NCBI GenBank assembly: GCA_003523225.1 | Contig: DPGK01000032.1 | Location: 1-25,642 of the forward strand | DNA length: 25,642 bases | Reading direction: 5' to 3' | DNA from: Clostridiales bacterium | Lineage (GTDB): Bacteria > Bacillota > Clostridia > Oscillospirales > CAG-272 | Shown: piece after piece, positions 21,418 to 25,642 of the stretch | Position numbering within the stretch: position 1 is the first letter of the stretch | How the letters are laid out: each line of letters starts with the position of its first letter | Notes under the pieces: model-generated | Seen by the model: the letters and a program-made list of their open reading frames with translations, nothing else | Told to the model about the DNA's origin: nothing | The model's database searches: none | Program-made: the position numbers and the translations under genes

Positions 21418-22374
21418 ATGAAAAAAACAAAAAAGACAGCCCGCGGGAAAAATCAGCAGGGCAGCGGAAGCCGCGGCGTGACAATAGTTATATTGCTGCT
21501 GCTTGCGGCGATCGTTGCCGGGACGGCGACGGTGCTTTATGTCAGACCCGACTGGAGGTGGCTCGTCACGGACGCGTTTTTTTCCTCCCCCGCCGGCACG
21601 ATGCCGCGCGGTGAGGACGCCGACGCGCTGCGAGAACGCGGCGGTAAATTCTCCGAGCTATCCTCATTTACCGTCGGCAGTCTGCGTGACGACCCGCGGG
21701 TCACCGAAAACGCAAGCCTTATGCTTATAAACCCGGAGCATCTTCTATCTGCCGATTACCAGCCCATGCTTGCGCCCCTGCCCGACAGCGATATGCTTGC
21801 CGACCCGCAGCTTTGCCTTGCATTTGCCGCGCTTGCCGCAGAATGCGAGGAAAGGACCGGCGCGGCGCAGAAGCTCATTATCACCAGCGCCTACCGCACG
21901 CGGAAGGAGCAGGAGGCAGCGATATCGGAGGAGGGAGAGCGTGCGCAGGCGCTTGACGCCAGCGAGCACCAGGCGGGGCTTGCGCTTGACCTGTGCGTAA
22001 GATATTACGGCGGTAGGTCATTTCTCAAGACCGACGCGGGCAGATATGTAAACTCAAATGCCGCCGAATACGGGCTGATAATGCGCTACCCCTACTGGGG
22101 CAGGAGCGAGACCGGGATCTCCTTTGAGCCGTGGCACGTAAGATACGTGGGCAAGCCGCACGCTGTGCTGATAAGCGAAAACCGTCTGACGCTTGAAGGA
22201 TACATCTCACTCCTCACACCGGGGCTTTACTTTGTAAGCGGCGAATATCTTATCACCCGTCAGAGCGCCGACGCCGCGTTCCTGCTTCCGGACGGCTTTG
22301 CGTCGGCGGAGATATCCCCCGACAACACCGGGTATTATATCATTACCGTAAGGCTTGACTCCGACCCGGGCTGA
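21418..22374 (+). CDS. Membrane-anchored VanY-type D-alanyl-D-alanine carboxypeptidase
   Basis: A 318-aa cell-envelope zinc peptidase that should trim the terminal D-Ala of peptidoglycan stems. A basic KKTKKTARGK start precedes one hydrophobic segment (about residues 20-42), a membrane anchor or uncleaved signal, with the rest outside. The catalytic domain shows SAYRTRKEQEA (157-167), the zinc motif SEHQAGLALDL with His184 and Asp191, and FEPWHVRYVG with Glu237 and His240, the VanY/M15B signature. After it is an extra ~75-residue C-terminal part with no known motif. I start at the ATG at 21418 because the basic stretch directly before the anchor fits a signal-anchor; the ribosome site is weak. 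It stands alone, without a vanA-type cluster, so this is housekeeping wall trimming rather than glycopeptide resistance. Confidence 0.88.
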   Translation: MKKTKKTARGKNQQGSGSRGVTIVILLLLAAIVAGTATVLYVRPDWRWLVTDAFFSSPAGTMPRGEDADALRERGGKFSELSSFTVGSLRDDPRVTENASLMLINPEHLLSADYQPMLAPLPDSDMLADPQLCLAFAALAAECEERTGAAQKLIITSAYRTRKEQEAAISEEGERAQALDASEHQAGLALDLCVRYYGGRSFLKTDAGRYVNSNAAEYGLIMRYPYWGRSETGISFEPWHVRYVGKPHAVLISENRLTLEGYISLLTPGLYFVSGEYLITRQSADAAFLLPDGFASAEISPDNTGYYIITVRLDSDPG

Positions 22375-22441
22375 ACGGACTTGCAGGGCTTTCTGCCACG
22401 GGTAAAAATCAATTTTTGTCCGGGATTAAACTAAAAATGTC

Positions 22442-22470
22442 TTGAAATTCCGCATTAATTGTCTTATAAT
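22442..22470 (+). promoter_or_regulatory. Sigma-A promoter of the isomerase-lipoprotein-oxidoreductase operon
   Basis: TTGAAA (22442-22447), 17 bp, TATAAT (22465-22470). Leader about 46 nt, with CGGAGG (22511-22516) six bases before the ATG. Confidence 0.7.
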
Positions 22471-22522
22471 ATAATCAGACCAGTGTGGTTAAATCAAGTA
22501 ATATTTTATCCGGAGGTTTACT

Positions 22523-23338
22523 ATGTCACTTCCAGTTGCAATTCAGGTTTATTCGGTACGCAAGGATGCCGAAGCGGATCTTCGCGGCACGCTCACCGCG
22601 CTGCGGGACATGGGCTATGACGGCGTTGAATTTGCCGGGCTTTACGGTCACTCCGCCGCCGAGGTGCGCGAGCTCTGCCGTGAGCTGGGGCTGGTTCCGA
22701 TATCCGCTCATGTTCCCTATGTCGATATGCTGAAGGATCCCGCAGGCGTGCTCTCGCAGTATGCCGAGATAGGCTGCAAGTATGTCGCGGTTCCTTATCT
22801 TTCCCCCGAGCACCGTCCCGGCACTCCCAACTTTGAGTATGTTGTCGAGTTCATCGGCATTATAGCCAAGGCGGCGAAGAAGCTGGGCATTCAGCTGCTC
22901 TATCACAACCATGACTTTGAATTTATAAGACTTGACGGCAAATACGCCCTTGATATCCTTTACGATACCGTTCCCGCAGAGCTGCTTGCCACCGAGCTTG
23001 ACACCTGCTGGGTGAACGTGGGAGGCGAAGACCCCGCCGCTTACATAGAAAAGTATTCGGGACGCGCGCCGGTCGTTCACCTCAAGGACTTCTTCGGCGA
23101 AAAGAGCGACGATATGTACGAGCTTATCGGCATTGACAATAAAGCGCCGAAGCGTCCGTCCGGCTTTGAATTCCGCCCCGTCGGCGCGGGACTTCAGAAT
23201 TTCCCCGAGATCATTGCCGCGTCAAAGAAAGCAGGCAGCGAATGGCTTGTAGTTGAGCAGGATCAGCCCTCGATGGGGCTTTCACCGCTTGAATGCGCCG
23301 CCAAGAGCCGCGAGTACCTGCGTTCGATAGGGGTATGA
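22523..23338 (+). CDS. Sugar phosphate isomerase/epimerase-like TIM-barrel protein
   Basis: A 271-aa member of the xylose isomerase-like TIM barrel family, which includes sugar and inositol epimerases or isomerases and AP endonucleases. The barrel strands are readable: IQVYSVRKD, GYDGVEFAGLYGHS, PISAHVPY, YVAVPYL, IQLLYHNHDFEF, LATELDTCWVNVGG, VVHLKDFFG, and WLVVEQDQ. Metal ligands are probably the Glu of the EFAG strand region, the His/Asp of YHNHDF, the Asp of ELDTCWV and the Glu of VVEQD. No signal peptide. GGAGG is well placed. It is first in an operon with a lipoprotein and a Gfo/Idh/MocA oxidoreductase, a set typical of sugar or inositol-like catabolism. The substrate is unknown. Confidence 0.9.
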   Translation: MSLPVAIQVYSVRKDAEADLRGTLTALRDMGYDGVEFAGLYGHSAAEVRELCRELGLVPISAHVPYVDMLKDPAGVLSQYAEIGCKYVAVPYLSPEHRPGTPNFEYVVEFIGIIAKAAKKLGIQLLYHNHDFEFIRLDGKYALDILYDTVPAELLATELDTCWVNVGGEDPAAYIEKYSGRAPVVHLKDFFGEKSDDMYELIGIDNKAPKRPSGFEFRPVGAGLQNFPEIIAASKKAGSEWLVVEQDQPSMGLSPLECAAKSREYLRSIGV

Positions 23339-24729
23339 CCGTGGCAAAGCGTGCGATCACGCTCGCCCTTATGCTCCTTCTGATCTGTACCGGGCTTGCT
23401 GCCTGCAATAACAGTTCACCGGACGGAGAAGGCACAAGTACTCCCGAAACGACTGCCGCGGACGCGCGGATAAATATTCGTGAATATTCCATCATACGTC
23501 CCGACAGGGCGTCGGACTGCCTCATCTTATCAATGCGCGGCGTTTACCACGCAATTGCCGACGAGTATGGCTTTGATATTGATGTGGCTGACGACTGGCT
23601 TCAGGAAAAAGATTACGATTCGGAGCGCGTAGCCGGGCTTCACGAGATAATAATCGGCACGGCAAACCGCCCCGAGGCAACGCGAGCCGCCGAGGGACTC
23701 CCCAAAAACGGCTGGCGCGTCACCGTGGACGGGAACAAGATAATTGCGGTCGGAGTTTCCGATATAGCGCTGCGGGAAGCCTGCGACGCTCTTATTGCGG
23801 CGCTCGGCGGACTTGAGGCAACAGAGGACGGCAGGCTGCTTATAGACCCGGCGGCGCTGGAGCTTTCCGGCATCGCCAAGTCATATCTTGTTGGTCTTAC
23901 CGACCAGAAAAACTCCATGGTGCGGGTATGCGACCTTACCGGAGGAACCGTGGGGCTTTCCGACACGGTATGGAGCTGTCAGCTTGAATATTACAATATC
24001 GCCGACACCCGCCTGCGCGAGTATGAGGGGCGCGAGGTCGTAATGGCTGCCTACGGAAACAGCTCTGCAAAAATGATCTCCTTTGACGATAAAAAAGAGA
24101 TCCTCTGGCACACCGATTATGCCGCTGCCAACCCCCACGCCTGCGAGCTGCTGCCGAACGGGATCATCGCCGTAGCCTCCTCGACGGGAGGAGAGGTACG
24201 CTTCTTCGACGCCAAAGGTAACGGAAGCACCTTTGTTTCGGTCACGCTTGAGGACGCTCACGGGCTTTTGTGGGATCCTTCAAACGGCGTGCTCTGGGCA
24301 ATCGGTACAAATGTTCTGACCGCTTATGAGGCTGATATTTCCGACGGCGTTATCTCGGTCAGAGAGCGCACCGAGCTTAAAAACACGATACCGACCGACT
24401 CGGCTCATGACCTTCAGCCCGTGTACGGGAGCCCCGACCGGATGTGGATAACCACCACCTCGGCGGTGTATGTATATTCAAAATCCGAGCGCGTTTTCCT
24501 GACGGAATTCCCGGGCAGCGGTAAGGTGTCGGGCAAAAACGTCAAGGGAATAGGCAACTTTGAGGACGGCAGCATAGTGCTTATCCGCCCAGACGGAGGC
24601 TTCAAGAGCTGGACGGGCGCATCCCTTTCCTTCTTCCCGCTGAGAGGGGACGATTATTCGTCGCTCACGGTAAAATCGGGAGACAGCGGATTTTACAAGG
24701 TCCGCGTATGGAACAAAAATTATCAATAA
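23335..24729 (+). CDS. Large lipoprotein with probable beta-propeller, unknown function
   Basis: A 464-aa exported lipoprotein. The signal has a basic MTVAKRA start, a hydrophobic core and the lipobox GLAAC, with lipid on Cys24. Residues about 45-185 form a mixed alpha/beta module that includes EIIIGTANRPEATRAAEG and GWRVTVDGNKIIAVGVSD, recalling the N-terminal domain that precedes catalytic domains in GH67/DUF4838-type proteins. Residues from about 195 to the end are repeated beta strands with the style of a propeller (NSMVRVCDLTGG, GGEVRFFDAKGNG, GLLWDPSNGVLWAIGTN). The ATG overlaps the isomerase stop by 4 nt; a GTG at 23341 is an alternative start. I cannot name the family securely. By place it may bind or process the extracellular carbohydrate handled by its operon partners. 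Confidence 0.75.
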   Translation: MTVAKRAITLALMLLLICTGLAACNNSSPDGEGTSTPETTAADARINIREYSIIRPDRASDCLILSMRGVYHAIADEYGFDIDVADDWLQEKDYDSERVAGLHEIIIGTANRPEATRAAEGLPKNGWRVTVDGNKIIAVGVSDIALREACDALIAALGGLEATEDGRLLIDPAALELSGIAKSYLVGLTDQKNSMVRVCDLTGGTVGLSDTVWSCQLEYYNIADTRLREYEGREVVMAAYGNSSAKMISFDDKKEILWHTDYAAANPHACELLPNGIIAVASSTGGEVRFFDAKGNGSTFVSVTLEDAHGLLWDPSNGVLWAIGTNVLTAYEADISDGVISVRERTELKNTIPTDSAHDLQPVYGSPDRMWITTTSAVYVYSKSERVFLTEFPGSGKVSGKNVKGIGNFEDGSIVLIRPDGGFKSWTGASLSFFPLRGDDYSSLTVKSGDSGFYKVRVWNKNYQ

Positions 24730-24763
24730 AATCATTAAAAAATACTAACCGGAGGAAAAAACA

Positions 24764-25642
24764 ATGGCAGACAAATCAATGGACGGTCTGAACACCTTTA
24801 CCGCACAGACCGCCGAAAGCGTTGACACATCCCGCAAGCTGCGCGTCGGCATTATCGGCTGCGGCTGGATAGCAGGCTCTCACATCAAGGCGTATCTCAA
24901 CCAGCCCGATGTTGAGATCGTGGCAGGAGCGGATCTTGTACCCGGCAAGGCGGCGGCTTTCTTTGAAAAGTACGGCGTCGAGGGCGTCAAGACCGACTAC
25001 GCATCCCACAAGGAAATGCTTGACGATGAATCCCTTCACCTTGATGCAGTTTCCATCTGCACCTACAACCGTCAGCACGCCGCTCCCGCGATATATGCGC
25101 TTGACAAGGGAGTAAACGTACTGCTTGAAAAGCCCTTTACCGTTACTCTTGACGAGGCGGTAGAGGTCATGAAGGCGGAAAAACGGAGCGGAAAGGTACT
25201 CTCCATCGGCTTCCAGCCCCGTCTTGACGCCAATATGCAGATGATAAAGAAGATCGTCCAGTCGGGCGAGCTTGGCAAGATCTACTACATCCAGACCGGT
25301 GGCGGACGCCGCCGCGGCATTCCGACCCCCTACGGAACCTCCTTTATCGCCGACGAGACCGCCGGCATCGGAGCGCTCGGAGACATCGGCTGCTACTCTC
25401 TTGACATGGTCCTCAACGCCATCGGATATCCGAAGCCCCTGACCGTTACCGGATACAAGTCCGCCTTCTTCGGCAAAGACCCGAACTACTGCGGCTACCG
25501 CGCCGACAAGCGCGCCGAGTACTCCAAGGCGTTCCAGGTCGACGACTTCGCCGCCGCCTTTATCCGCCTTGAGGGAGATATCGTCCTTGACTTCCGTATC
25601 GCATGGGCAATGAATATGGACACCCCCGGTGACACCATCATC
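24764..25642 (+). CDS. Gfo/Idh/MocA-family oxidoreductase, truncated by the window edge
   Basis: 293 codons are visible and the frame is still open at the last base. Residues 1-25 are an extra N-terminal stretch. The Rossmann dinucleotide motif then follows (LRVGIIGCGWIAGSH, near residues 26-40), the nucleotide-site strand VSICTYNRQHA, and the diagnostic EKP (LLEKPFTVTLDEA). The C-terminal alpha/beta domain begins with GRRRGIPTPYGTSF and the GALGDIGCYSLDM region, where the catalytic Asp/His pair of the family is expected. GGAGG is eight bases before the ATG. The gene lies 34 nt after the lipoprotein and is the third member of the sugar operon. Substrates of the family include sugars, inositols and amino-sugar derivatives; which one applies here is not visible. 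Confidence 0.9.
   Translation, partial: MADKSMDGLNTFTAQTAESVDTSRKLRVGIIGCGWIAGSHIKAYLNQPDVEIVAGADLVPGKAAAFFEKYGVEGVKTDYASHKEMLDDESLHLDAVSICTYNRQHAAPAIYALDKGVNVLLEKPFTVTLDEAVEVMKAEKRSGKVLSIGFQPRLDANMQMIKKIVQSGELGKIYYIQTGGGRRRGIPTPYGTSFIADETAGIGALGDIGCYSLDMVLNAIGYPKPLTVTGYKSAFFGKDPNYCGYRADKRAEYSKAFQVDDFAAAFIRLEGDIVLDFRIAWAMNMDTPGDTII

Noticed and set aside
21418..22374. Glycopeptide (vancomycin) resistance gene
   Set aside because: VanY-type carboxypeptidases are common in Clostridia walls; no vanH, vanA/B, vanX or VanRS genes are adjacent.

Overview
This window is chromosomal DNA from a Gram-positive-type bacterium, most likely an anaerobic Clostridia gut lineage (Oscillospirales-like). That assignment is an inference. 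It rests on strong GGAGG ribosome sites, many sigma-A promoters with 17-bp spacers, a CIRCE operator, a CD1247-family gene beside efp, a pyrophosphate-type phosphofructokinase, Sec lipoproteins with lipoboxes, and an inverted-repeat element of a kind I recall from Oscillospirales genomes. Most genes are GC-rich; about 7.2-9.4 kb and 12.4-14.05 kb are clearly more AT-rich and hold the mobile or decayed material. No tRNA, rRNA or CRISPR array was seen.

Layout. 1-301: intergenic, with a consensus promoter firing off the left edge and the promoter plus structured leader of the first operon. 302-4396 (+): a tightly coupled operon of a PfkB sugar kinase, an alpha/beta esterase, a cytoplasmic Cys-type sulfatase and an EamA permease, which looks like a salvage route for sulfated or acylated sugars. 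4665-7129 (-): a GNAT acetyltransferase, recX and recA, with a perfect consensus recA promoter. 7409-9300: AT-rich island with a PadR/secreted-protein chimera, an orphan promoter and Shine-Dalgarno with no start codon, and a three-repeat lipoprotein. 9423-12244 (-): operon of PPi-type phosphofructokinase, DUF4886-like SGNH hydrolase and SDR oxidoreductase, with a 155-nt structured leader. 12558-13401: a composite element with about 50-bp inverted ends and ~221-bp tandem units. 13403-14216: gene-remnant zone with two promoter/terminator pairs that look like small RNAs, and a 53-aa membrane miniprotein gene.

14321-17397: esterase (-), flavin reductase-like protein (+), DtxR-type metal regulator (-), CD1247-family Cys-rich acidic protein (-), and elongation factor P (-). 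17732-18368: Hsp20 under a CIRCE element. 18427-21078 (-): two tandem DHH/DHHA1 phosphoesterases and SurE in one overlapping operon. 21418-22374 (+): membrane-anchored VanY-type D,D-carboxypeptidase. 22523-25642 (+): operon of a sugar-phosphate isomerase/epimerase-like TIM barrel, a large lipoprotein and a Gfo/Idh/MocA oxidoreductase cut by the window edge.

The most novel-looking material is the stretch 12.5-14.2 kb, where stem-covarying repeat ends, two compact sRNA-like transcription units and a small membrane protein gene sit together, and the chimeric PadR gene at 7.4-7.85 kb.
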